A stretch of DNA of 64,000 nt from Neoluteolibacter marinus. GTDB taxonomy: Bacteria; Verrucomicrobiota; Verrucomicrobiia; Verrucomicrobiales; Akkermansiaceae. The notes below the pieces were generated by a model. That model was not told the DNA's origin. It was given only the letters and a program-made list of their open reading frames with translations, and searched no databases. Positions within the stretch are counted from its first letter, which is position 1, and each line of letters begins with the position of its first letter. Below are positions 41,858 to 49,838 of this stretch, piece after piece. The translations under genes were made by a program, and so were the position numbers. The stretch is from the NCBI RefSeq assembly GCF_014904755.1, contig NZ_JACZFQ010000011.1:22857-86856 (forward strand), given 5' to 3'.

Positions 41858-42384
41858 AGCACCTGGCCCGGGTGGCCGAAAGTCTGGTCGAAGCGGAGCG
41901 CATCGTGGTGTTCGGATCCGCATCGCTGTTGGCGACATTCCCTGAGTTGGGGGACGATCACAATGGCCCCCTTTCCAACACCTTCGACGCGGATTTCGTG
42001 CTTGAACCGTGGTCGGAAGAGTCCGGGCAATTGCTCCACGAAACACTCGGGGAAGAGGAGGCATTCCACATCCGCTACGGCTACTATGCGGACATCATTC
42101 GGCCAATCGCCTTCGAGCAGTTCCCTGAGGGCTGGGAAAACCGTTTGGTTCCGGTGCCGGGTGTCGAGCGGGCTTTCTGCCTCGAACCCCACGACATGGC
42201 AGCCGCAAAGTGCCAGGCGGGCCGGCCGAAGGATATCGATTTGCTCGCCCTGCTCTTCGCGAAGAAGCTGCTGGATCCCACCCTGGTGAAGGAGCGGTTG
42301 ACCGGGGTGGCGATGCGGGAAGCGATGATCGTGACCTCGCATCGTGCGCTGGCGGAAGCGGTGGCGAGGGCCGCCCAAGGGTGA
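41839..42384 (+). CDS. DUF6036-type nucleotidyltransferase-fold protein
   Basis: A 181-residue protein with the minimal nucleotidyltransferase fold: IVVFGSASLLATFPEL gives the GSxS motif, and the acidic pair comes in NTFDADFVLEPW. After that, RLVPVPGVERAFCLEPHDMAAAKCQAGRPKDIDLLALLF matches the conserved end of DUF6036-type proteins (LxPxDLxxxKLxAxRxKDxxFL). Proteins of this type occur in toxin-antitoxin pairs where the transferase modifies tRNA or a partner. Here it follows a 111-residue gene with a 19-base overlap. Cytoplasmic. Confidence 0.75.
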   Translation: MRLDSLKHLARVAESLVEAERIVVFGSASLLATFPELGDDHNGPLSNTFDADFVLEPWSEESGQLLHETLGEEEAFHIRYGYYADIIRPIAFEQFPEGWENRLVPVPGVERAFCLEPHDMAAAKCQAGRPKDIDLLALLFAKKLLDPTLVKERLTGVAMREAMIVTSHRALAEAVARAAQG

Positions 42385-42387
42385 TCG

Positions 42388-43098
42388 CTACTTGTTTTCG
42401 ACCTTCGCCCATTGGATATGGGTGACCCTGAAGTCTGCTTCAGGAACAGGTCCGGTTTTCATCGCGAGAAGTACTTGTTTGGCAAATTCGTAATCGCCCT
42501 CTGCATTTGCGAAATAGGCCCCTCCGCCCTCCGGCCGTTCCGCCTCGATTGGATGGGTCGGCTTCCGGCTGCCGGTCGGGGCGGGGTCCCCTCTATAGAC
42601 GATGCCTTCTGTCTTTTTGATTTGATCAAGCAGTTTTCGTTTGTCTTCGACCGCATCCTCCTGATCACGGATCCTCGCCTGATACTCCTCTGGCGTCATT
42701 TTGGCGGTTTCAAGAAAGTCTCTTAAAACGGAAGCGGCAGTATTCGCGAGGAGGGCTGCTTGGATTGGGTCGCTGGCCTCGGTCACTAAATGAGCCGTTT
42801 TGGCGCGAGCTTCGACGGATATGCGGATTTGCGAGGCAATCAATCCTGCGGTTTCATCCGGACCATGCCCCCAAGTTTCACCGAGAAGTAGCCGGGAGGC
42901 GATCTCGTCGAGTAGCTCGGGGTTTTCTCGAATCACCGAGAGCTTGGATTCGATCTCAGGTGTTGCGAGTTTTGCGGTTGATTCGAATCGAAGGGTTGCG
43001 GTGGCTGTAGCTGTTTCTCTGCCGGCCGGTCCTCGCAGGACGAAAAATGCGAGCAGCGCAACGACGGCAATGAGGGCGAATCCTGCTCGCTTCGTCAT
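42388..43098 (-). CDS. Wzz-like single-span membrane protein
   Basis: A 236-residue protein with one N-terminal membrane helix (about 5-22, AGFALIAVVALLAFFVL) and an outer part with a coiled-coil tendency. The segment VTEASDPIQAALLANTAASVLRDFLE resembles the DPxxAAxIANxxAxxY motif of Wzz and tyrosine-kinase-type chain-length regulators, but the second membrane helix of Wzz is missing, so it is a partial or diverged relative. Base composition is clearly lower in GC than the genome, with codons such as TTT, AAA and ATT, suggesting acquisition or relaxed codon choice. It lies alone with neighbours of other functions. Confidence 0.68.
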   Translation of the reverse strand: MTKRAGFALIAVVALLAFFVLRGPAGRETATATATLRFESTAKLATPEIESKLSVIRENPELLDEIASRLLLGETWGHGPDETAGLIASQIRISVEARAKTAHLVTEASDPIQAALLANTAASVLRDFLETAKMTPEEYQARIRDQEDAVEDKRKLLDQIKKTEGIVYRGDPAPTGSRKPTHPIEAERPEGGGAYFANAEGDYEFAKQVLLAMKTGPVPEADFRVTHIQWAKVENK

Positions 43099-43154
43099 AT
43101 CTCACCTTGGATTTTGGCGGGGGGGCACGGCGAGCGGAATGTTGTTGGAAGGGA

Positions 43155-44513
43155 CTAATCGCCGACCGCCGCCACGATGGCACCAAAGACGTCCTCCGCG
43201 CAGGTGACCGGGACCGGTGAGCCGAGGATCAACGGCAGCTCGCCGGGATCGACGACGTCGCGGCCGTGGGAGCCTTGGACGAGGGTGGCGTCGAGCGGGA
43301 TGACCTCCATCAGGCCGCGCAGGCCGAGCTTCTTCTTGAGCAGGAACTTGCCGATCACCCACTTCGGGTTGCCGATGGCGGGGTCGAGGAAGAGCTCGGC
43401 GGGGTCGTAGCCGGGCTTGCGGTGGATGTCGATGCAGCGGGCGTAGTCGGGCGCCTTGGCGTCGTCTTCCCAGAAGTAGTAGGTGAACCAGGCATCGGGC
43501 GCGGCGATGGCGACCAGGTCGCCGGCGCGTTGGCTGCCGGTGCCGCTGCCCCACATCTCGCCGCCGCTGCGGATTTCCTCGATGCCCGCCGTTTCCTCCA
43601 GCAGGGAGCGGACCTGACGCAACAGCGAGGGCTCGTTGACGTAGACGTGGGCCATCTGGTGGTCGGCGACGGCGAAGACCCGCGAGCCGCCGGCATCGAG
43701 GGTTTCGCGGCCGAGCTCGTCCTTGAGCTGCAGCCAGCCCTGCTCGCGGAACAGGCGGTTGAGGTGGATCGGCCGGGTGACCTTCGAAATGCCGTATTCG
43801 GACAAGACCAGCACCTTGATGCCGCGGGATTCGAGGAACCCGATCAGTTCGCCGGCGACGCGGTCGATGGCTTCCAGTTCGGGCGCGATCTCCGGCGCGC
43901 CGGGGCCGAACTTCTGCAGGCAGTAGTCGAGGTGGGGCAGGTAGACGAGGTTGAGGTCGGGCTTTTCGTGTTCCTCGGTCCACTTCGCGGCGGCGGCGAT
44001 CCATTCCGAGCAGGCAATCCCGGCGGCAGGGCCCCAGAAGGAGGGGAAGGGGAACTCGCCGAGCTCGGCCTTGATCTTCTCGCGCAGGTCCATCGGCTGG
44101 GTGTGGATGTCGAAGACCTTGCGGCCGTCGGCCGGGTAGAGTGGCCGTGGGGTCATCGCGATGTCGGCGCTGGAGTACATGTTGTACCACCAGAACAGCT
44201 TGGCGCAGGTGAAGCCGGGGTGCTTGCGGCGCAGGTGCTCCCAGACCTTTTCGCCGTGGACGAGGTGGTTGCTCTGTTTCCAGAAGCGGACCTCGGCACT
44301 TTCGCGGTCATACCAGCCGTTGGCGACGATGCCGTGCTCGCGCGGGCAGGTGCCGGTGAGCATCGACGACTGGGCGGTGCAGGTGAGGGCGGGGAAGGCG
44401 GGGCGGAAGGCCTGCTGGCCGTGCTTGGCGGCGAAGGCGCTGAGCCGCGGGGTCGAGGGCCCGAGCAGGGAGGGGGAAAGTCCGACCACATTGATGACCG
44501 CCACGCGTTGCAT
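43155..44513 (-). CDS. Alkaline-phosphatase-superfamily protein with altered metal ligands
   Basis: A 452-residue protein of the nucleotide pyrophosphatase/phosphodiesterase type, without a signal peptide. The nucleophile region is kept (FPALTCTAQSSMLTG, Thr as nucleophile), as is a late GSHG. Other metal-binding positions differ from the usual family: the initial DG is VG (VINVVGLSPSLL), the middle D...H (normally GHxxGP) reads LDYCLQKFGP, and SDHG reads SEYG. The same pattern appears to be shared by a group of related proteins, so it may be a subfamily with a different metal set or no hydrolysis. The gene start coincides with the edge of the repeat at 44511. Confidence 0.8.
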   Translation of the reverse strand: MQRVAVINVVGLSPSLLGPSTPRLSAFAAKHGQQAFRPAFPALTCTAQSSMLTGTCPREHGIVANGWYDRESAEVRFWKQSNHLVHGEKVWEHLRRKHPGFTCAKLFWWYNMYSSADIAMTPRPLYPADGRKVFDIHTQPMDLREKIKAELGEFPFPSFWGPAAGIACSEWIAAAAKWTEEHEKPDLNLVYLPHLDYCLQKFGPGAPEIAPELEAIDRVAGELIGFLESRGIKVLVLSEYGISKVTRPIHLNRLFREQGWLQLKDELGRETLDAGGSRVFAVADHQMAHVYVNEPSLLRQVRSLLEETAGIEEIRSGGEMWGSGTGSQRAGDLVAIAAPDAWFTYYFWEDDAKAPDYARCIDIHRKPGYDPAELFLDPAIGNPKWVIGKFLLKKKLGLRGLMEVIPLDATLVQGSHGRDVVDPGELPLILGSPVPVTCAEDVFGAIVAAVGD

Positions 44514-44997
44514 GGGCGGAGTGTTTCAGCGCTTCCGGCGGGTGGCAATGCGGAGGCGTCGCCGGGATGGCAGCCGGAGGCTTTTGGACTGCTGCGATGC
44601 TTCGCTGCTTTTTTGGATGGGGGGTGGTGGTGGGTTGGATGGAGGGAAGGGATTGGCGGCTGGCTGCGTCCCGTGCCTTGGAGTCTGCATGCGCGTGCAC
44701 TCGAAAGCTGCGAAGGATCGCAGCAGTCCGAGGGCGGCTGCGCCGCGGGTCATGGGGCGGAGTGTTTCAACGCATCGGGCGGGTGGCAATGCGGAGGCGT
44801 CGCCGCGATGGTAGCCGGAGGCTTTTGGACTGCTGCGATGATTCGCAGCTTTTTGGATGGAGGGTGGTAGTGGGCCTGGTTGGATGGGGGGAAGGAGGCT
44901 TGCCGGGTGGCTGCGTCCCGTGGCTTGGGGGCTGCCTGCGCGTGCACTCGAGAGCTGCGAAGGATCGCAGCAGTCCGAGGGCGGCTGCGCCGCGGGG
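44511..44997. repeat. Tandem duplication of a ~240-bp unit with inverted arms
   Basis: Two copies follow one another, 44511-44750 and 44751-44997, both beginning CATGGG(G)CGGAGTGTTTCA and ending in a GGCGGCTGCGCCGCGG block. Within each, GGACTGCTGCGATG... (44586-44608; 44827-44851) is complementary to ...ATCGCAGCAGTCC (44705-44729; 44953-44976), so each copy can fold as a stem-loop with roughly 100 bases in the loop. The copies are about 85-90% alike by eye. The unit's first bases overlap the start codon of the phosphodiesterase gene. The 553-base gap before glmM (44514-45066) contains no gene. Confidence 0.9.
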
Positions 44998-45066
44998 CAT
45001 GGGGGTGGGAGGCTTGCCACGCTCGGGGCTTCCATTTCGGGGCGGGAAGGTCGAATCTCCGCGGAT

Positions 45067-46422
45067 ATGAAGCTTTTCGGCACCGACGGCATCCGCGGCA
45101 AGGCCAACGAATTCCCGATCACCCCGGAAGTGGCCCTGCGCGCCGGCAAGGCGGTCGCCCAGGTGCTGCGCTCGTCCGGCCACAACCGCAACCGCGTGGT
45201 GATCGGCAAGGACACCCGGATTTCCGGCTACATGCTGGAAACCGCCCTGACCGCCGGCCTGGTCTCGATGGGGATGGACGTGCTGCTTCCCGGCCCGCTG
45301 CCGACCCCGGCGATCGCCCACCTGACCAAGTCGATGGGCTGCGCCGCCGGCATCATGCTGACCGCCTCGCACAACCCGTACGAAGACAACGGCTTGAAGA
45401 TCTTCGGCCCGGACGGCTACAAGCTTTCGGATGCGCTAGAGGAAGTCATCGAGCGCCACATTCTCGGCGACGAACCCGAGCCGCGGGCGATGGACCCGTC
45501 GAAGATCGGCAAGGCCTACCGGATTGATGATGCCCGCGGCCGCTACATCGAGTTTGCCAAGCACACCGCCGACAACATCCGCCTCCACGGACTGAAGATC
45601 GTCGTCGATTGCGGCCACGGCGCCGCCTACTTCATCGCTCCGTTGATTTTCAAGGAGCTGGGTGCCGAGGTGATCAAGTACGGCTGCGATCCGGACGGGA
45701 TCAACATCAACGATCGTTGCGGCGCGCTTTATCCGGAAACCGCCGGCGACCTCGTCCGTCAGCACGGTGCCGACCTCGGGATTTCCTTCGACGGCGATGC
45801 CGACCGGGTGATTTTCACCGACGCCACCGGCACCCCGGTGTCCGGTGACCGGATCCTGGCCTTGTCGGCGCTGGCCCTGAAGGAACAGGGCAAGCTGCGG
45901 GGCGACACCATGGCCTGCACCGTCATGAGCAACCTGGGCCTGCACGAGGCGATGCGTCGCGCCGGGATCAAGGTGCTGACCACGCCGGTCGGCGACCGCA
46001 GCGTGATCGAGGCCCTGCGGGCGAATTCCGGGTCTTTCGGCGGCGAGAATTCCGGCCACCTGATCTTCGCCGACCATGCCACCACCGGCGACGGCATCCT
46101 CAGCGCCCTCCAGATCCTGAAGGTGATGAAGGAGCGGAACACCACCCTGGCCGAGCTTGCCGCCTGCATGCGCGAGTTCCCGCAGGAACTGGTGAATCTC
46201 AAGGTCGCCGCCAAGCCGCCGCTCGCCACCTTGCCCGGCCTGCAGAAGCTGATGCAGGAGGCCGACGAGGCGTTCGGCGACGCCGGCCGGCAGTTGATCC
46301 GCTACTCCGGCACCGAGAACAAGATCCGCATCCTGGTCGAGCACCGCGACGCCGACACCGTCCACCACTGGGTCGAGCGATTCACCGCCGCGGTGAAGGA
46401 AGACATCGGGGTGCCGGCTTGA
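45067..46422 (+). CDS. glmM: Phosphoglucosamine mutase
   Basis: A 451-residue enzyme converting glucosamine-6-phosphate to glucosamine-1-phosphate for UDP-GlcNAc. The start MKLFGTDGIRGKAN is typical; the phosphoserine loop is LTASHNPYEDNG with Ser101, the metal loop is FDGDADRV (about residues 239-246), the sugar-binding loop is GGENSGHL, and the phosphate-binding loop is RYSGTENKIR. The ATG at 45067 is chosen as it gives the exact family N-terminus; upstream DNA is the tandem repeat. It starts the hexosamine gene group glmM, small gene, GlmU-like, glmS. Confidence 0.95.
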   Translation: MKLFGTDGIRGKANEFPITPEVALRAGKAVAQVLRSSGHNRNRVVIGKDTRISGYMLETALTAGLVSMGMDVLLPGPLPTPAIAHLTKSMGCAAGIMLTASHNPYEDNGLKIFGPDGYKLSDALEEVIERHILGDEPEPRAMDPSKIGKAYRIDDARGRYIEFAKHTADNIRLHGLKIVVDCGHGAAYFIAPLIFKELGAEVIKYGCDPDGININDRCGALYPETAGDLVRQHGADLGISFDGDADRVIFTDATGTPVSGDRILALSALALKEQGKLRGDTMACTVMSNLGLHEAMRRAGIKVLTTPVGDRSVIEALRANSGSFGGENSGHLIFADHATTGDGILSALQILKVMKERNTTLAELAACMREFPQELVNLKVAAKPPLATLPGLQKLMQEADEAFGDAGRQLIRYSGTENKIRILVEHRDADTVHHWVERFTAAVKEDIGVPA

Positions 46423-46450
46423 GCAAGCGATCTCAGGTAAGCCAAGACAG

Positions 46451-46828
46451 ATGAGTCCCCGCTCTCAGACCATTGGCACGCTCGTCGGGGCTTGGCTCGT
46501 GCTGGAGACCCCGCTCGTCCTGGCTTTTCTCGTCGGCGAAACCTCTGCGGGCGTTCCCGTGACGCTGGGCCTTGTCGGCGGGCTTTTTTGTTTCCTCGCA
46601 TTCAGAAAGAAGACTTGGGCCAGGCACCTGGTGCTCCTCCACCTGGGCTACAAAATTGCAATGATCGGGCTGGGATCTTTGGAGAGGCCGTCGCTGCCGG
46701 TCTACACATTGCTCGCCGCTCAATGCTTCCTCTTCTGGGCTCTGTGCTGGCACCGGCCGGTGCTCGGCTATCTGGGTGTGGTTCCTGCCGGAACAAGGCA
46801 AGTTGATGACGCCGAAAGCAAAAGCTAG
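46451..46828 (+). CDS. Small three-to-four-helix membrane protein
   Basis: A 125-residue hydrophobic protein. Membrane segments: about 8-28 (GTLVGAWLVLETPLVLAFLV), 36-52 (VTLGLVGGLFCFLAF), 60-76 and 84-105 (VYTLLAAQCFLFWALCW). No recognisable family. It lies between glmM and the GlmU-like gene on the same strand with short gaps, but its lower GC and lack of conserved residues make a role in hexosamine metabolism only a guess. Real gene status is supported by the consistent hydrophobic pattern. Confidence 0.6.
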   Translation: MSPRSQTIGTLVGAWLVLETPLVLAFLVGETSAGVPVTLGLVGGLFCFLAFRKKTWARHLVLLHLGYKIAMIGLGSLERPSLPVYTLLAAQCFLFWALCWHRPVLGYLGVVPAGTRQVDDAESKS

Positions 46829-46882
46829 GCGTAGCGTTTGTCGCGCTTCGTGCTAATCATGACCCTTTGTCCCTTCCCCGCC

Positions 46883-47692
46883 ATGCCCCTCTTCGCCACT
46901 CGCAACATCGAGGATTTCCCGATCGGGAACCTGCTTCTCTCGGAACATCACCGGGCCTTCGGGATCGAGGGCTTGCGCACGCACCCCCACGCCTGGCTAT
47001 CCGCCGAGGAACTCGGACCGCTGTCGAGCGGTGCGGCAGCCACGCTGGTCGACGGCAAGGGCACACCGCTCGCGTGGTTCGGGGAATACCCCGACCCGGC
47101 CAAGTCGGTCACGGCCGCCAAGTCGTTCCTGATCGTCAATCCCTGGGACCTCCTGCGTGCCAACGAACTGTATGTCGGCGGCCTGTCGGAGGCGAAGGTC
47201 GAGGGGGCGGTCCATCCGAACGCGGTGATCGAGGGCTTCGTCGAACTCGGGGCCGGATCGCGGATCCTTCCCGGCGTCTACATCGAGGGCAACGTGGTGA
47301 TCGGCGCGAACTGCAAGATCGGCCCGAATTGCTACCTGCGGGGCTCGACGGCGATCGGTGACAATTGTCACATCGGCAACGCGGTCGAGATCAAGAATTC
47401 CCTGATCCTGTCCGGGACCAACGTCGGCCACCTCAGCTACGTCGGCGACTCGGTGCTCGGGGAGAAGGTCAACTTCGGGGCTGGCACCGTCACCTCGAAC
47501 CTCCGCCACGACGGCAAGAACCACCGGACCGAAGTCGACGGGGTGCTGGTCGACACCGGCCGCCGCAAGTTCGGCTGCATCGTCGGCGACGGCGTCCACA
47601 CCGGGATCAACACTTCCATTTACCCCGGCCGCAAGCTATGGCCCGGCACCAGCACCCGCCCGGGCGAGATCGTCCAGCGGGATGTCTCCTAG
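46883..47692 (+). CDS. GlmU-type left-handed beta-helix acyltransferase without uridylyltransferase domain
   Basis: A 269-residue protein ending in a left-handed beta-helix of hexapeptide repeats. Residues 175-225 match the acetyltransferase domain of GlmU: VEIKNSLILSGTNVGHLSYVGDSVLGEKVNFGAGTVTSNLRHDGKNHR as a position guide, whose key parts are VEIKNS, the catalytic-type His in VGHLSYVGD, and NFGAGTVTSN. The first 85 residues are a unique domain, not the GlmU nucleotidyltransferase. In GlmU the acyltransferase acetylates glucosamine-1-phosphate. Position between glmM and glmS supports the same step, so UTP transfer would need another protein. The start is placed at ATG 46883; ATG 46859 is possible. 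Confidence 0.82.
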   Translation: MPLFATRNIEDFPIGNLLLSEHHRAFGIEGLRTHPHAWLSAEELGPLSSGAAATLVDGKGTPLAWFGEYPDPAKSVTAAKSFLIVNPWDLLRANELYVGGLSEAKVEGAVHPNAVIEGFVELGAGSRILPGVYIEGNVVIGANCKIGPNCYLRGSTAIGDNCHIGNAVEIKNSLILSGTNVGHLSYVGDSVLGEKVNFGAGTVTSNLRHDGKNHRTEVDGVLVDTGRRKFGCIVGDGVHTGINTSIYPGRKLWPGTSTRPGEIVQRDVS

Positions 47693-47758
47693 ATGGGAGA
47701 TGGCGGATGGTAGATGCCATGCGCCGGCTTCCAGTGCCTTTGTCTTCAAGTCTCCCAT
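47693..47758. repeat. Inverted repeat before glmS
   Basis: ATGGGAGA (47693-47700) pairs with TCTCCCAT (47751-47758); GGATGG (about 47705-47710) also pairs with CCATCC close to the glmS start. The block sits between the stop of the GlmU-like gene and the glmS ATG at 47785, and could influence glmS translation. No glmS ribozyme core is recognisable here. Confidence 0.45.
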
Positions 47759-47784
47759 TCAATTTTTTCCATCCACCCTCTCAA

Positions 47785-49626
47785 ATGTGCGGCATCGTCG
47801 GATACATCGGCAAAGCATCGGCTCCTTCCGTCCTCATCAGCGGCCTGCGCCGGCTGGAATACCGCGGCTATGACTCGGCAGGCATGGCCATTCTCGAGGA
47901 CGGATCCGTCGTCGTCAGCAAGGCCCCCGGGAAGGTCTCCGCGTTGAACGACAAGGCGCACGCCGACTGGCCGGCCGAGCGCTTCTCGAAATCCTCCACC
48001 GGCATCGCCCACACCCGCTGGGCCACCCACGGGCCGCCGACGGAGGTCAATGCCCACCCGCACCTCGATGAGTCCGGCGACATCGCGCTGGTCCACAATG
48101 GGATCATCGAGAACTACCGGGCCTTGCGCACCCGGATGGAGGGGAAGGGTCATCATTTCTACTCGGAGACCGACACCGAGGTGCTCGCCCACCTGATCGG
48201 CGACCGCTACAAGGGCGATCTCTTCCAGGCCGTCTGCGACGCGCTGAGCCAGGTGGAAGGCACCTTCGGCATCGCCGTCATTTCGGCGAAGGAGCCCGGC
48301 AAGATCATCACCGCCCGTCGCGGCAGCCCGATCGTGATCGGCGTCGGCGAGGGCGAGACCATCGTCGCCTCGGATGCGTCCGCGATCATCGCCCACACCC
48401 GGCAGGTGATCTATCTCGAGGACAACGACATTGCGGTCGTCACGGCGGACAACGTCGACATCCGCGACCTCCACCAGGTGCCGGTCACCCGCGAGGTCAG
48501 CGAGCTCGGCTTCGATTCCGCCGCGGCGGAGAAAGGCGGCTACGAGCATTTCATGCTCAAGGAGATCCACGAGCAGCCCGATTCCCTGTCGAACGCCATC
48601 CGCGGCCGGCTCGATTTCAATCTCGGGTCGTCGGTGCTTTCCGGGATGGGCAGCTCGCCGCGCGAACTGGCGGAAATCCAGCGCGTGGTGCTGGTCGGTT
48701 GCGGCACCTCGCTGCACGCCGGATTGGTCGGTGAATACGCGTTCGAGGACCTCGCCAACATTCACGCCGAGGTCGAGCAGGCGGCCGAGTTCCGCTACCG
48801 CAACCCGATCATCGGCCGGACCGACCTGGTGGTGGCGATTTCCCAATCCGGCGAAACCGCCGACACCCTGGCGGCGGTGCGCGAGGCCAACCAGAAGGGC
48901 GCCTTCGTGATGGGCCTCTGCAACGTGGTCGGTTCGACCATCGCCCGGGAAACGGGCCGCGGGGTGTATCTCCACGCCGGGCCGGAGATCTCGGTCGCCT
49001 CGACCAAGGCTTTCACCTGCCAGGTCGCGGTGATGTTGATGATGGCCCTCAAGCTCGGCCGCGGCCGCCGCTTCTCGCGCGATGAGGGGATGAAGTTCGC
49101 GCGTGAGATCGAATCGATCCCGGCGCTGGTCGAAAAGGTCATCGCCCAGAGCGATCGCATCGCGGAAATCGCCAAGCGCTACGCCAACGACGAGCACGCG
49201 TTCTTCATCGGCCGCGGCACGATGTATCCCGTCGCCTTGGAAGGAGCCCTCAAACTCAAGGAGATCTCGTACATCCACGCCGAGGGTTACCACGCCGCCG
49301 AGCTCAAGCACGGCCCGATCGCCCTGCTTCAGGAAGGAACGCCGGTCATCGCGCTGGCCAACGACATTCCCGGCAAGGACAAGACGCTCGGCAACATCGA
49401 GGAGTGCCGCGCCCGCGGCGCGCGGATCCTCGGGATCATCACCGAAGGCGACCAGGAAGCCGCCGAGGCGATGGACGACTTCATCGAGGTCCCGGCCTGC
49501 CACCCGCTGGTCGCCACCGTGCCATCGGTGGTGGCGCTTCAGCTCCTCGCCTATCACATCGCCAACGAGCGTGGTTGCGAGATCGACCAGCCGCGCAACC
49601 TGGCGAAGAGCGTGACGGTGGAGTGA
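47785..49626 (+). CDS. glmS: Glutamine:fructose-6-phosphate amidotransferase
   Basis: A 613-residue enzyme making glucosamine-6-phosphate from fructose-6-phosphate and glutamine. The N-terminal nucleophile Cys is in MCGIVGYIGK; the glutaminase domain continues to about residue 240 with RWATHGPPTEVNAHPH and the SDASAII segment. Two SIS domains follow with VGCGTSLHAGLVGEY, SQSGETADT, STKAFTCQ and the C-terminal RNLAKSVTVE tail. All motifs are intact. It closes the hexosamine group; a hairpin (49656-49695) lies just downstream and may end the transcript. Confidence 0.95.
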   Translation: MCGIVGYIGKASAPSVLISGLRRLEYRGYDSAGMAILEDGSVVVSKAPGKVSALNDKAHADWPAERFSKSSTGIAHTRWATHGPPTEVNAHPHLDESGDIALVHNGIIENYRALRTRMEGKGHHFYSETDTEVLAHLIGDRYKGDLFQAVCDALSQVEGTFGIAVISAKEPGKIITARRGSPIVIGVGEGETIVASDASAIIAHTRQVIYLEDNDIAVVTADNVDIRDLHQVPVTREVSELGFDSAAAEKGGYEHFMLKEIHEQPDSLSNAIRGRLDFNLGSSVLSGMGSSPRELAEIQRVVLVGCGTSLHAGLVGEYAFEDLANIHAEVEQAAEFRYRNPIIGRTDLVVAISQSGETADTLAAVREANQKGAFVMGLCNVVGSTIARETGRGVYLHAGPEISVASTKAFTCQVAVMLMMALKLGRGRRFSRDEGMKFAREIESIPALVEKVIAQSDRIAEIAKRYANDEHAFFIGRGTMYPVALEGALKLKEISYIHAEGYHAAELKHGPIALLQEGTPVIALANDIPGKDKTLGNIEECRARGARILGIITEGDQEAAEAMDDFIEVPACHPLVATVPSVVALQLLAYHIANERGCEIDQPRNLAKSVTVE

Positions 49627-49655
49627 GTCGCGGGGCGTGACTGCCCGATGCGAAG

Positions 49656-49802
49656 AACCCGCTGGCGGCGTCGGGGGGAACGCCAGCAGCGGGTTGTCCT
49701 GGGGGACTTTTTCGGGGGGATTTATCCGTCCGGGGGGAGACGGGATGCAGGCTCGGCCGTTGGGGGGATGGCGTTGCTTACGGGGATAGAATGTCCGATT
49801 TT
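49656..49802 (+). other. Intergenic hairpin/G-rich element, copy 2
   Basis: The same order of parts as at 16367-16461, with an imperfect stem: AACCC and GCTGGCG (49656-49667) pair with CGCCAGC and GGGTT (49681-49695) across a three-base bulge; the loop has GGGGGGAAC. G-rich tracts with TTTTT (about 49698-49740) follow, then CTTACGGGG and ATGTCCGATTTT (49791-49802). The ATG opens a frame starting MSDFAPF that soon runs antisense into the sialidase gene. The hairpin may also act as the glmS terminator. The shared loop, G-tract and end sequences argue for a common origin or function. Confidence 0.5.
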
Positions 49803-49838
49803 GCTCCCTTCCGGTATTACGCAATGACGGTAACGCGA

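Noticed and set aside
38404..45066. Genomic island or prophage
   Set aside because: Repeats and a low-GC gene are present, but no integrase, att repeat pair or phage gene is found.
47693..47784. glmS ribozyme
   Set aside because: The gap is only about 90 bases and lacks the ribozyme core; glmS ribozymes are typical of Firmicutes.
47746..49824. Long minus-strand reading frame opposite glmS
   Set aside because: glmS is certain on the plus strand; the antisense frame is composition-driven.
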